From IMG/VR virus record IMGVR_UViG_3300022687_000001, positions 1-37,036 of that record: a stretch of DNA of 37,036 nucleotides. The stretch is one strand, 5' to 3'. The translations under genes and the position numbers were made by a program. The DNA comes from a virus. Shown here piece after piece: positions 14,057 to 22,110 of the stretch. Each line of letters starts with the position of its first letter. Positions within the stretch are counted from its first letter, which is position 1. The notes beneath the pieces were generated by a model. The model had not been told where the DNA came from. It saw only the letters and a list, made by a program, of their open reading frames with translations, and searched no databases.

Positions 14057-14806
14057 ATGAGTGAACTACAGATTGATCAGCGCGACTTGACGACGATGAC
14101 GATCGACGAGTTAGCGGCCGTCGCGCGGGCTGAATACGGCCTCATGGCCGAGCACGTAGCTTTTGCCCTGAGGCACGCGATCAGGTCCGGCGAGGCGCTT
14201 CTGCGAGCGAAGGAGTCGATGTCGAAGGGTGAGTGGGGAAGGTGGGTCGAAGACCACGTCGGGATATCAAACGCGTGGGGAAGCCAGTTGGCACGACTCG
14301 CCTACTACCGATCAGAGATTCCCGCCGAGGTGCTGCAGGCCGGATCGATCACGGAAGCGCGCAGTTATCTGAAGGGACTACCCCCGATCCAACCCCCTGG
14401 ACCCGCCGCCCAGGTACCGCGGGCCATGATCGATGAGGCGCAACGACTGCGATCAGAGGGCGCGTCGTACGCCGAGATCAGTCGAGCGATGGAAGTGAAC
14501 CAGGGCGAAGTGTGGCGCTGGCTGAATCCAGAAAAGCATCGGGAGTCGCAGAGGCGCGGGTCGTTGAAGCACCAGCGCAAGAGGCGTGCCGCCGACCAGG
14601 CACTGAAGCAACAACAGGAGCAAGCGCAACGGCGCCAGTTGGCCAAGGCAACAGGTGGTGAACTCGCCAAGTCGTACAGCCTCATCCGTCAGGCGCTCGC
14701 TGCACTCGACAAGGTGGCAACCGAACAGGCGGGCGAAGCTATCCGCCATCTCCACAAGGCCGAGGAAGCCGTCGTCGAAGCGATGCGAACCGAGCGGGCG
14801 GCGTGA
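14057..14806 (+). CDS. DUF3102-like protein with HTH and coiled coil
   Basis: 249 aa from ATG 14057 with GAGAGGA upstream. Residues 30-110 (HAIRSGEALLRAKESMSKGEWGRWVEDHVGISNAWGSQLARL and following) match the DUF3102 pattern: a helical DNA-binding unit found in phages, plasmids and parB-like regulators. Residues 125-155 form a second HTH (EAQRLRSEGASYAEISRAMEV). The remainder is a long charged coiled coil. It probably binds DNA as an oligomer, as a late regulator or segregation-type factor. It sits between the early operon and the late promoter, and base composition changes here from C-rich to G-rich. Confidence 0.65.
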   Translation: MSELQIDQRDLTTMTIDELAAVARAEYGLMAEHVAFALRHAIRSGEALLRAKESMSKGEWGRWVEDHVGISNAWGSQLARLAYYRSEIPAEVLQAGSITEARSYLKGLPPIQPPGPAAQVPRAMIDEAQRLRSEGASYAEISRAMEVNQGEVWRWLNPEKHRESQRRGSLKHQRKRRAADQALKQQQEQAQRRQLAKATGGELAKSYSLIRQALAALDKVATEQAGEAIRHLHKAEEAVVEAMRTERAA

Positions 14807-14820
14807 ATCGCCCGCCCCCT

Positions 14821-14841
14821 GGGAGTCTAAATCGGACTCCC
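14821..14841 (+). terminator. Hairpin after the DUF3102-like gene
   Basis: GGGAGTC (14821-14827) pairs with GACTCCC (14835-14841) around a 7-base loop. There is no U tract. It lies 15 bases after the stop and 20 bases before the next promoter, so it may end early-operon transcription. Confidence 0.5.
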
Positions 14842-14860
14842 GTGTCGATGACCAGGGTGT

Positions 14861-14889
14861 TTGACATCGGGGCTGATCTGCTGTACCGT
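14861..14889 (+). promoter_or_regulatory. Candidate late promoter
   Basis: TTGACA (14861-14866) and TACCGT (14884-14889) are separated by 17 bp. GTAT and ATAC at 14888-14900 form a small dyad just downstream of the -10, a possible operator. The promoter faces the HNH and terminase genes and is the only convincing promoter upstream of the structural operon. Confidence 0.6.
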
Positions 14890-14900
14890 ATACCGGATAC

Positions 14901-14933
14901 ATGTCCCGCACTGGCTTTGACCGGGCGGGACAT
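14901..14933 (+). promoter_or_regulatory. Leader hairpin of the late transcript
   Basis: ATGTCCCGC (14901-14909) pairs perfectly with GCGGGACAT (14925-14933) around a 15-base loop. It begins a few bases after the expected transcription start, so it would form the 5' end of the late mRNA. It could act as an antitermination site, a stabiliser or a protein-binding site. Confidence 0.5.
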
Positions 14934-14974
14934 TGCGCGTACCGGGTGGCAATCTCCAGCGAGGTGACCTAACC

Positions 14975-15253
14975 GTGGCGGCACCAAGAATGTGCGGGCA
15001 CTGCGGACGGGTCGTCACCCGAGGGCGGTGCAAGTCATGCCGTGCCGAACGCTACGGCGCAGACCACCGAGCCGAACGACGACAGTGGCAGGCAGCCATC
15101 AACCGAGGCGGGGTCAACTGTTACCGGTGCCGGGGCGAACTACCCCCCGGCCACGACTGGCACCTCGATCACGTCGAGCTCGACGACCTGCACGACTACC
15201 CGACTGGACGACACCCGAGTCACGCAGCCTGCAACGTCGCAGCAACACGCTGA
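14975..15253 (+). CDS. HNH endonuclease, terminase-linked
   Basis: 92 aa from GTG 14975 with GAGGTG 7 bases upstream; the longer frame from 14933 starts inside the leader hairpin and lacks a ribosome-binding site. CGHCGR, CKSC and CYRC form the zinc-binding Cys pairs. WHLDHVELDDLHDYPTGRHP with SHAACN is a typical HNH catalytic core (DH, then H, then HxxCN). Small HNH proteins next to terminase genes are required for DNA packaging in several siphoviruses, where they help the terminase cut DNA. Position directly before terS supports that role. Confidence 0.8.
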   Translation: MAAPRMCGHCGRVVTRGRCKSCRAERYGADHRAERRQWQAAINRGGVNCYRCRGELPPGHDWHLDHVELDDLHDYPTGRHPSHAACNVAATR

Positions 15254-15393
15254 CCAGACAAGGTGCACGCCCGGACCCGGAAGGGGAGGGGCGGGGTCGC
15301 GACGTAAACCTGTGGATAACCCCGCGAGACCCCGAACCTCTCGCAGGTTGCGAGTGAGTCTGGGACTCTCGAAAAGTTCGGAGGTGAACCCCG
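15254..15393. other. Noncoding segment with DnaA box and two hairpins, candidate cos/pac or origin
   Basis: No gene on either strand. TGTGGATAA at 15311-15319 is a second perfect DnaA box. CTCGCA-GGT-TGCGAG (15340-15354) and GAGTC-TGG-GACTC (15356-15368) are two adjacent perfect hairpins with 3-base loops. The segment lies between the HNH and small-terminase genes, the commonest place for a cos or pac site, and close to the point where strand composition switches. Which of these functions it serves cannot be told from sequence alone. Confidence 0.45.
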
Positions 15394-15813
15394 ATGGCTG
15401 GAACCGGACGGGCACCGAAGGAACGAGACGCCCGAGTCAACAAGCACACCGCAGCACGCGGTGAGATTCAGCACGCCGACGCCGAGGGCTGGCAGCACGG
15501 CGACACCCCCGATGCTCCCGATGGCCTGATGGCGGCGTCGGTCGAGGCGTGGGATATCTGGATGGGTTCGTGGTTTGCTTCGTTCTGGATGCCGGCTGAC
15601 CTTCCTGGGTTGCGCCAACTCGTTCGCCTGTATGACCAAGTCGAGCGCGGTGAGTTTCAACGGGCCGCCGAGCTCCGACTCCAGATGGACACCTACGGCA
15701 TCACCCCGAAGGGTCAACAGGATCGACGCTGGAAGCCACCGAAGGTGGACGAGCCGAGGGTTGGCACCGAACGTAGTGGTGGCGGTCGGTACAAGAAGCT
15801 CCGGGCGGTCTGA
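15394..15813 (+). CDS. terS: Terminase small subunit
   Basis: 139 aa from ATG 15394 preceded by GGAGGTGA. The C-terminal LRLQMDTYGITPKGQQDRRWKPP (about residues 93-116) matches the conserved end of actinophage P27-type small terminase subunits (a helix, then GL/IT-P-K-G-x-x-x-R-W). The middle has WFASFWMPADLPGLRQLVRLYDQVERG, a helical oligomerisation region. It binds phage DNA at the packaging site and loads the large subunit, whose gene overlaps by one base. Confidence 0.75.
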   Translation: MAGTGRAPKERDARVNKHTAARGEIQHADAEGWQHGDTPDAPDGLMAASVEAWDIWMGSWFASFWMPADLPGLRQLVRLYDQVERGEFQRAAELRLQMDTYGITPKGQQDRRWKPPKVDEPRVGTERSGGGRYKKLRAV

Positions 15814-17444
15814 TGCCGTGGAAACCGGAACATCCCGACGACTTCCCGTCGCTGGGGTGGCAGGTGCTCGAGTGGTGGGCGGATCATCTGCCGTCGCCAC
15901 GCGACAAAGACGCTGAGTTCATCCTGACCGAGTCGCAGGCTCGCCAGATCGTCGAGTGGTTCCGTCTCGACCCGATGACGGGTCGGTTTGTGTATCGCCG
16001 TGGCTATTCGCGCCGGTCGAAGGGTCGGGGTAAGTCGCCGATCGAGGCAGCGAAGGCAATCGCTGAGTTCGCCGGCCCGGTTCGTTTCGATGGCTGGGAC
16101 GCTGAGGGGCAGCCTGTTGGTCGCCCTTGGGGTACCGCCGACGATCCCCGCCCGTATGTGCAGGTCGCTGCCGTGTCGGCTGGACAGACGGACAACACCT
16201 GGTCGGTCGTGTACTACTTCCTGACTGAGAATGACGGTGCCGCTGGCGAGGCGCTCGGTGTCGACGCCGGGTTGACTCGCTGTTATTTGCGTGGGGTGCC
16301 GGGCGCGAAGCTCGAGCCGGTTACCGCTGAGGCTGGTTCTCGTGAGGGGCAGCCTTTGACGTATGCGGTGATGGATGAGACGCACTTGTGGACGCCGTCG
16401 AACGGTGGTGTCCGGTTGGCGAAGACGCTTCGCCGCAATGTCGCCAAGATGGGCGGCCGCACCTACGAGACGACGAACTCGTTTATGCCGGGCGAGCGTT
16501 CGGTGGCCGAGGGTTCGCACGGTTCGGTGCAGATGGGTGCGGCTGGTGTGCTGGCCGACGAGGTTGAAGCGCCGAGGGTGATCGATGGTGTTCCTGTCGA
16601 TCTGGACGCCCCTGATGATGTTCTGAAAGCGGCTTTGACGGTCGCCTACGGGTCGGATACGTGGTGGGTGGACTTGGACCGTTTGGTGCAGGACATCCGA
16701 GATCCCGAGCAGCCGTGGGATGAGTCGTGTCGGTTCTACTTCAACTGGAACCAAAAGGGTGGCGGTTCAGCCGTCGACCCGCACAAGTGGGCGGCGCTCG
16801 CCGATCCTCGCGAGGTGCCGTCCGGCGCTCGAATCGGTGTCGGGTTCGACGGTTCGATCTCGCACGACTCGACTGGCCTTGTCGGCTGCACCGATGACGG
16901 CTACCTGTTCGTGATTGGTGCCTGGGAACGTCCGAGGGACGTGACTGGCCGCAAGGCGTCCGAGTGGACCGTGCCACGCCTCGGCGTCGCTGACAGGGTC
17001 GCTGAGACGTTCGACCGATACAGCGTTGGGCGCTTGTTCGGTGATCCGCCGAAGTGGGCGACCGAGCTCGAGCAGTGGGCTGAGACGTACCGCAACCCGA
17101 ACGGCAAGACGGCCGAGGATCGTGAGCGGGTGTTGGCGTTCGATACGAACCAGTGGTCGAAGTTCTCACTGGCGGTCGATCGTTTCTTGACTGCCGTCCG
17201 TGCCGGCACCTTGTCGCACGCCGACGATGACGCGTTGAACGCTCATGTGTTGGCCGCGACGTTGCAAAAGGTTCGCAGTCGTGCCGATACCGACGACGAC
17301 CGCACGAAGTATGTGCTGGTCAAGCCCGATGATGGCCGCAAGGTCGACTTGGCGATCGCCGCGGTGCTCGCTTACGAGGCAGCCATGACGATGCCATCGA
17401 AGGAGGAATCCATGTACGTGGAACCCTTGGTGGCGTTTCGATGA
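15813..17444 (+). CDS. terL: Terminase large subunit
   Basis: 543 aa. The ATPase domain has a Walker A-like SRRSKGRGKS (66-75) and Walker B TYAVMDETHLW (183-193, Asp188/Glu189). The TTNSF block near residue 220 is a coupling-motif candidate. The nuclease domain begins at IGVGFDGSISHDSTGL (341-355, first metal Asp346), and DLAIAAVLAYEAA near the C-terminus carries a later acidic position. The protein cuts concatemers and drives packaging through the portal. Length and order are normal for terminase_1-like large subunits. Confidence 0.9.
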   Translation: MPWKPEHPDDFPSLGWQVLEWWADHLPSPRDKDAEFILTESQARQIVEWFRLDPMTGRFVYRRGYSRRSKGRGKSPIEAAKAIAEFAGPVRFDGWDAEGQPVGRPWGTADDPRPYVQVAAVSAGQTDNTWSVVYYFLTENDGAAGEALGVDAGLTRCYLRGVPGAKLEPVTAEAGSREGQPLTYAVMDETHLWTPSNGGVRLAKTLRRNVAKMGGRTYETTNSFMPGERSVAEGSHGSVQMGAAGVLADEVEAPRVIDGVPVDLDAPDDVLKAALTVAYGSDTWWVDLDRLVQDIRDPEQPWDESCRFYFNWNQKGGGSAVDPHKWAALADPREVPSGARIGVGFDGSISHDSTGLVGCTDDGYLFVIGAWERPRDVTGRKASEWTVPRLGVADRVAETFDRYSVGRLFGDPPKWATELEQWAETYRNPNGKTAEDRERVLAFDTNQWSKFSLAVDRFLTAVRAGTLSHADDDALNAHVLAATLQKVRSRADTDDDRTKYVLVKPDDGRKVDLAIAAVLAYEAAMTMPSKEESMYVEPLVAFR

Positions 17445-17620
17445 TCGGCGCACTGGTTGCGGCTCTGGGCGCTGTGTTCATTGTTCTGGCGTTGGCGTGG
17501 CTGTTCGGTCCGCTGGTGCTTTTCGGCGCTGGTGGCGTTCTCATCGTCGCCGGGTTGTTCGTCGACTTCGACCGCGTGAAGGAGCCACAACGTGCCAAGC
17601 GTTATTCAGCGGCTCCGTAG
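17441..17620 (+). CDS. 59-aa membrane protein between terL and portal
   Basis: ATG 17441 overlaps the terL stop (ATGA) and the frame runs to TAG 17620, 29 bases into the portal gene. The product is almost entirely hydrophobic up to residue 42, with two likely membrane helices (LVAALGAVFIVLALAWLFG and LVLFGAGGVLIVAGLFVDF), then a basic tail. A membrane protein here is unusual. The GAAGGAG that starts the portal gene lies inside it. Confidence 0.6.
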   Translation: MIGALVAALGAVFIVLALAWLFGPLVLFGAGGVLIVAGLFVDFDRVKEPQRAKRYSAAP

Positions 17621-18956
17621 TCGGAGCAATCAGGACATTTCCCGCGCCCCCCACCAGTTCACTCACTTGGGGCAGCCGTACCCGTTCTCCGTGTTCCCGC
17701 AGACGTCCATGCCTGGCTCGCCGGTCGAGGTGTCGACGGCGAACTTTGAGCAGATGGTACGAACGATGGGATCGCGGTCGTCGATCGTGTCCGGTGCTAT
17801 CGAGTCTCGGTCGTTGGCGTTGTCGCAGGTGTCGTTCAAGTTTCGATCGAAGCGCGACCAGTCGCGCTACTTCGGGACGCCAGCGCTCGCACCGCTCGAG
17901 AACCCTGCGCCGTCGATGACGACGTGGGGGCTCCTGTCCCGTGTGGAGCCCGACGTAGCGCACCACGGCAACGCGTACTGGCGTCGCCTGGGCGATGATC
18001 GCATCAAGCGGCTTCGCCCCGACTGGGTAGCGCTCCTCATCGGCTCGAATGAGCGCCCCCGTAAAGACGAAGCACCAATGGCGGCCGACGCCGAGGTGAT
18101 CGGCTACGTGTACCAGCCCGGAGGGTTTCACTCGGAGTACGAACCGCAGATGCTCACCCCATCCGAGGTGATGCACTGGGCACCGACGCCGCACCCGCTG
18201 CACAACTTCATCGGCGAGGCGTGGTTGTCGAAGGTGTGGCGCGAGGTGGCGGCCGACATGCAGGCCACCGACCACGTCTCCAAATACTTTGACAACGCCG
18301 CGACGGCGAACATGGTCGCGAAGGCACCCGAGGGCATCAAGACGCAAGATCAGTTCCAAGAATGGGTCGACGCGTTCGACTCGGGCCACAAGGGTGCCGC
18401 CAACGCGTGGTCGACGATCTACGTGCAGGCTGGCACCGACATCGAGGTTGTCGGTTCGGAGTTGGCGAACCTGGCGATGGAGGATCTGCAAGGCGGGTTC
18501 GAGACTCGGGTGTCGACCGCTTCGCGTGTGCCGGCCACGGTGGCGTTGTTCCGTGAGGGCAACAAGGGGTCGTCGATGAATGGCGGCAACTACGGCCAGA
18601 TTCGACGCATGTGGGCCGATCTGTGGTTCCAGTCGTATGTGCAGGGGTTCTGCGGGTCGGTGGGGAACATCATCAACGTTCCGAGTGACGCCGAGTTGAC
18701 GTTCGACCCGGATCGCATCCTGTTGTTGCAGGAGGATCAGAAAGACGCCGCCGAAATCAGGGCCGCCGATGCATCCACCCTCGGCGCGCTCGTGATGGCT
18801 GGCTGGGAGGCCGACGCCGCCGTCGAGTACATCCGCAACAACGGGAACCTTGGCCGCCTGCTCGGCCAACACAACGGGCTCCCGTCCGTGCAGCAGCAGC
18901 CGACCGAGGCTGCCGCCAGTTCAAGCACTCCACCGGAAGGAAACGCCGATGAGTGA
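17592..18956 (+). CDS. Portal protein (HK97 family)
   Basis: 454 aa from GTG 17592, with GAAGGAG about 7 bases upstream. The HGNAYWRRLGDDRIKRLRPDWV segment (about 120-142), EVMHWAPTPHPLHNFIGEAWL, and the later VSTASRVPATVALFREGN block correspond to conserved regions of HK97/SPP1-type portals. The C-terminus is helical, then low-complexity Gln/Ser/Thr/Pro. It forms the dodecameric DNA gate at the capsid vertex. Genome position between terL and protease supports the call. Confidence 0.85.
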   Translation: MPSVIQRLRSRSNQDISRAPHQFTHLGQPYPFSVFPQTSMPGSPVEVSTANFEQMVRTMGSRSSIVSGAIESRSLALSQVSFKFRSKRDQSRYFGTPALAPLENPAPSMTTWGLLSRVEPDVAHHGNAYWRRLGDDRIKRLRPDWVALLIGSNERPRKDEAPMAADAEVIGYVYQPGGFHSEYEPQMLTPSEVMHWAPTPHPLHNFIGEAWLSKVWREVAADMQATDHVSKYFDNAATANMVAKAPEGIKTQDQFQEWVDAFDSGHKGAANAWSTIYVQAGTDIEVVGSELANLAMEDLQGGFETRVSTASRVPATVALFREGNKGSSMNGGNYGQIRRMWADLWFQSYVQGFCGSVGNIINVPSDAELTFDPDRILLLQEDQKDAAEIRAADASTLGALVMAGWEADAAVEYIRNNGNLGRLLGQHNGLPSVQQQPTEAAASSSTPPEGNADE

Positions 18957-19758
18957 CACCCTCGAAGCACCAACCCCGACCGGTTTGGTCACACGTTCGT
19001 TCGCAATCGACGACCTCATCGTCCGCTCGGATGGCGACGGCCGCACGGTCGATGCGTACATGGCCGTGTTTGGTCAGCCGACCGAGATCAGCGACCAGTA
19101 CGGCCATTACTACGAAGTGATCGACCGATCGGCGTTCAACGGCGTCATCAAGCGCGGCATCTCGCCGCTGGTCATCTTTAATCACGGCCGCGACATCTAC
19201 GGCAACCGGAACCCGAAGTGGGCTGACCCGGTCGCCGTCCACCGGTCGATGGAACCAGACGGGCGCGGCGTGCGTGTTTCGTCGTGGTACATGCGCACCG
19301 ACGAGGGCGACGACGCGCTCGAGATGGTTCGGTCTGGTGCTGTGGGCGGCTACTCGTTCTCCGGCCGCCCGAACGAGCAGCGCGACAAGCGAATCTCCCC
19401 GGTCGGCGGTTCCGAACTGCCGACCATCGTCCGTCAGGACTTCTCGACGCTCGTCGAGTACGGCCCCGCCATCATGCGCGCCTACGAAGGCGCGACCGTC
19501 CTGGCGCTCCGATCGCAGCAACTCGACGACTTCGACCCACAGGAGTGGGCCGACGCCGTCGAGAAGCTGAACCCCGACCAACTCGCCGAGTTGGTTCCCC
19601 TCCTGCGTTCCCGCATCCCCGACCTGTCCGACCTCGTCGGCCGCTCAGAGGACTCGGCGAACGATGGCGACACTGCCACGTCAACCGACGATGCCAGTGA
19701 GTTCGAATATCAGCGCCGTCAGATGGCGGCACGACTGAGAGGACTCACCTCAACATGA
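18949..19758 (+). CDS. HK97-type prohead maturation protease
   Basis: 269 aa from ATG 18949 with GGAAGG upstream; overlaps the portal gene by 8 bases. FNHGRD with His79 and AVGGYSFSG with Ser136 are the catalytic His and Ser of the herpesvirus-assemblin-like (S78) protease family, and YEVIDRSAF (55-63) is the usual upstream block. The C-terminal 80 residues are acidic and helical, as in proteases that carry a scaffold-like tail. It removes the capsid N-terminal delta domain during maturation. Confidence 0.85.
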   Translation: MSDTLEAPTPTGLVTRSFAIDDLIVRSDGDGRTVDAYMAVFGQPTEISDQYGHYYEVIDRSAFNGVIKRGISPLVIFNHGRDIYGNRNPKWADPVAVHRSMEPDGRGVRVSSWYMRTDEGDDALEMVRSGAVGGYSFSGRPNEQRDKRISPVGGSELPTIVRQDFSTLVEYGPAIMRAYEGATVLALRSQQLDDFDPQEWADAVEKLNPDQLAELVPLLRSRIPDLSDLVGRSEDSANDGDTATSTDDASEFEYQRRQMAARLRGLTST

Positions 19759-21239
19759 TCACCCCCGAAGACATCGAGCGGTTCAACACCGTCAAGGCAG
19801 AACTGCTCCCCCTCGCCACCGCGTCGGAACTCGACGCCGATGGCATCACCCGCTACAACGAGCTGTCGGCCGAGTTCGACGAGCTCGCCCCGAAGATCGA
19901 AGACCACGAGCAGTTCCAGGCGAAGCGCCAGGGCGACCTCGAGCGCATGAAGCGCCTCAACCCGACCGCCGGCGTCGAGCGTGGCGTCGAGTCGTTCGAG
20001 TTCGACGCACTCACCGGCGACGACCTCGAGAAGCCGTCGACCTTCAAGAACCCGTGGGACATCGACGCTGTCTCGCGTAGCCGCAACGTCGATGACCTCG
20101 TGTCGCGCGCCCTGTCGGCCGTCGAGCAAACCCCCGGCCCGGACGACGTCCGGCGTCAGGCGCTCTACGACATGATCGAGCATGCCGAGCAGGATCAGGA
20201 CCGGATCGCCAACCTGGCGCTCGCGACCACGTCGCCGGCCTACAAGCAGGCTTACGGCAAGATCGCTCGCGCTGGCGGCGACCTGAACCGCGCTGACCTG
20301 AACGGCACCGAACGCGAAGCCGTGCGCTACGCCGAGAGTGTCCGTCGTGCGATGTCGCAGGGCACCGACAACACGGGCGGCTACCTCGTCCCCACGGACA
20401 TCGAAGCCGCCGTGACGCTCAGCGCGGACGGGACCAACAACCCGATCTACAACGTCGCACGCCGCGTGCAGACGACCAGCGACACCTACCGTGTCGTGAT
20501 GTCGCCGAACGCTGCGTGGTCGTGGGACGGTGAGAACACCGAGGTGTCCGATGACACTCCGACGTTCGCCAACACCGACATTCCGTTGTACATCGCGCAG
20601 GGCTTCGTGCCCTACTCGTATGCATCGAACCACGGCATTTCCGGCGTGCAGGGCATCGTCGCTTCGGTGCTCATGGGTGGCTGGAACGACCTCGTCGGCG
20701 CTGCGCTCACGACCGGCACCGGCTCGTCGCAGCCGACCGGCATCACCAAGGCGCTCGACGGCACGTCGTCGGAGATCGCCCCGGCGACCGCCGAGACGTT
20801 CGCTGTGGCTGACGTGTACGCCACCCGCGACGCTATCGCGGGTCGTCATCGTCGGAACGCTCAGTGGTTCGCTGAGATCTCGACGTTGTCGGCCATGCGT
20901 CAGTTCGCCACCGACGACGGTCACGCCCTCCTGGCGCGACTCGGCGAAGGTGAGGATTACCGCTTGCTCGGCAAGACGATCACCGAGAACGAGGACATGC
21001 GTGCGTTCTCCGACCTCGACGCCGGGGCTTCGGAGGACAACTTCCTGCTCCTGTTCGGTGACTTCTCGCACTACGTCGTTGCCGAGGGGCTGGGCACCGT
21101 GACCCGGTTCATCCCCGACGTCGTTGGTAGCAACGGTCGCCCGATCGGTGCTTCGGGCATCTTCATGCAGGCCCAGTTCGGTGCCGACTCGGTGCTCAAC
21201 TCGGCCTTCTCGATGCTGAGCATCCCGACCACGGCCTGA
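19755..21239 (+). CDS. Major capsid protein (HK97 fold)
   Basis: 494 aa. The first about 75 residues are charged and helical (the delta domain), followed by a linker to about 180. The HK97 core begins around TDNTGGYLVPTDIEAAV (about 207-223) and includes VARRVQTTSDTYRVVMSPNA and the long SDLDAGASEDNFLLLFGDFSHYVVAEGLGTVTRF near the end, typical of this fold (phage_capsid family). ATG 19755 overlaps the protease stop. Codon use shifts to GTC/TCG-rich, consistent with strong expression. Confidence 0.9.
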   Translation: MITPEDIERFNTVKAELLPLATASELDADGITRYNELSAEFDELAPKIEDHEQFQAKRQGDLERMKRLNPTAGVERGVESFEFDALTGDDLEKPSTFKNPWDIDAVSRSRNVDDLVSRALSAVEQTPGPDDVRRQALYDMIEHAEQDQDRIANLALATTSPAYKQAYGKIARAGGDLNRADLNGTEREAVRYAESVRRAMSQGTDNTGGYLVPTDIEAAVTLSADGTNNPIYNVARRVQTTSDTYRVVMSPNAAWSWDGENTEVSDDTPTFANTDIPLYIAQGFVPYSYASNHGISGVQGIVASVLMGGWNDLVGAALTTGTGSSQPTGITKALDGTSSEIAPATAETFAVADVYATRDAIAGRHRRNAQWFAEISTLSAMRQFATDDGHALLARLGEGEDYRLLGKTITENEDMRAFSDLDAGASEDNFLLLFGDFSHYVVAEGLGTVTRFIPDVVGSNGRPIGASGIFMQAQFGADSVLNSAFSMLSIPTTA

Positions 21240-21254
21240 TCGCCGTGATGTGAC

Positions 21255-21286
21255 GGCGAGGGGTGGCAGCGTTGCCACCCCTCGCC
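21255..21286 (+). terminator. Perfect 14-bp hairpin after the capsid gene
   Basis: GGCGAGGGGTGGCA (21255-21268) pairs exactly with TGCCACCCCTCGCC (21273-21286) around a GCGT loop. No U tract follows, so it may be a partial terminator, or an mRNA stabiliser that keeps capsid message more abundant than downstream messages. Confidence 0.65.
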
Positions 21287-21317
21287 TGATCGTCCGTAAC
21301 CCAAACAGGGAGTGAAT

Positions 21318-21509
21318 ATGGCTCGTCGCGCCAATCAGACGTTCGTGACGTGGGTCGGTGGTGCCGGCCCGCAGTGGTTCCAGCGGGGCGACGTCGTCCC
21401 TGCTCGTGTTACCGACAACGTGTTGGCGCTCACTTACGACGACGGTGCGGACACGCCGGCACCGAAGAAGCGCGCCGCCAAGAAGGCCGCCGCCAAGTCC
21501 GACGACTGA
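21318..21509 (+). CDS. Small protein with Lys/Ala-rich tail
   Basis: 63 aa from ATG 21318, with AGGGAG just upstream. Residues 1-42 form a small beta-type domain (FVTWVGGAGPQWFQRGDVVPARV). The tail PKKRAAKKAAAKSDD is highly basic, and a similar tail ends the gene product at 22551. Encoded directly after the capsid, so a capsid-associated or connector role is possible. Confidence 0.55.
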   Translation: MARRANQTFVTWVGGAGPQWFQRGDVVPARVTDNVLALTYDDGADTPAPKKRAAKKAAAKSDD

Positions 21510-21527
21510 CCCGAAGGAGCGTGAGCG

Positions 21528-22109
21528 ATGGCTGACGGCCGTTACCTGACCGACGACTCGTACCGTCAGTGGACCCGCGACGAGATTTCCGTTGACGACG
21601 TCCTGGTCGGTGAAGCCATCAAGGCTGCCGAGCAGCAGATCGACAACATGACGGGCCGCCGTTTCGAGGTGGCGTCTGCGTCGTCTGATCGGTCGTTCGT
21701 GCCGTACCCGTGCTCGCGTGATCTCCGAATCTACGACTGCACCAGCGTCACGTCAGTGACCGAGAACGGTGTCACGTTGACCGAGGGCACCCACTACCAG
21801 TTGGAGCCGATCAACGGTCTGTCGTCGTCGGGTGAGTCGGTGCCGTACAACTCGATTCGTCGTCTCCGGTCGTCGTGGTACACCTACGACGGCGAAGCAA
21901 CGGTGACGGTCAACGCTGCGTGGGGTTGGACCGCGATCCCGCCGCAGGTACTCGAGGCGTGCAAGATCCTGACGCAGGACATCTTGTCGAACCGGGACTA
22001 CCGCAACGGCATCGTGGTGGCGACCGAGGCCGCGGTGTCGGCTGCCCGGGAGAACCGGACGGTGGCGATGATGGTCGCCCACTACAACCGCAACGTGCTG
22101 GTGGCCTGA
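21528..22109 (+). CDS. Head-tail connector (gp6/gp15-like)
   Basis: 193 aa from ATG 21528 with GAAGGAG upstream. The N-terminal helices (DEISVDDVLVGEAIKAAEQQIDNMTGRRFE) and following beta segment, then a C-terminal helical segment (LEACKILTQDILSNRDYRNG), match the phage connector fold that binds the portal ring. Position after the capsid gene is the usual one. Confidence 0.65.
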   Translation: MADGRYLTDDSYRQWTRDEISVDDVLVGEAIKAAEQQIDNMTGRRFEVASASSDRSFVPYPCSRDLRIYDCTSVTSVTENGVTLTEGTHYQLEPINGLSSSGESVPYNSIRRLRSSWYTYDGEATVTVNAAWGWTAIPPQVLEACKILTQDILSNRDYRNGIVVATEAAVSAARENRTVAMMVAHYNRNVLVA

Positions 22110-22110
22110 G

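Noticed and set aside
19719-21278. 519-residue reverse reading frame opposite the capsid gene
   Set aside because: It is a GC-driven shadow: His/Arg/Val-rich composition, no motif, and it lies fully antisense to a clear HK97 capsid gene. The same applies to long reverse frames at 5057-6241, 15714-16754, 17541-18872, 25531-26622 and 27726-28955.
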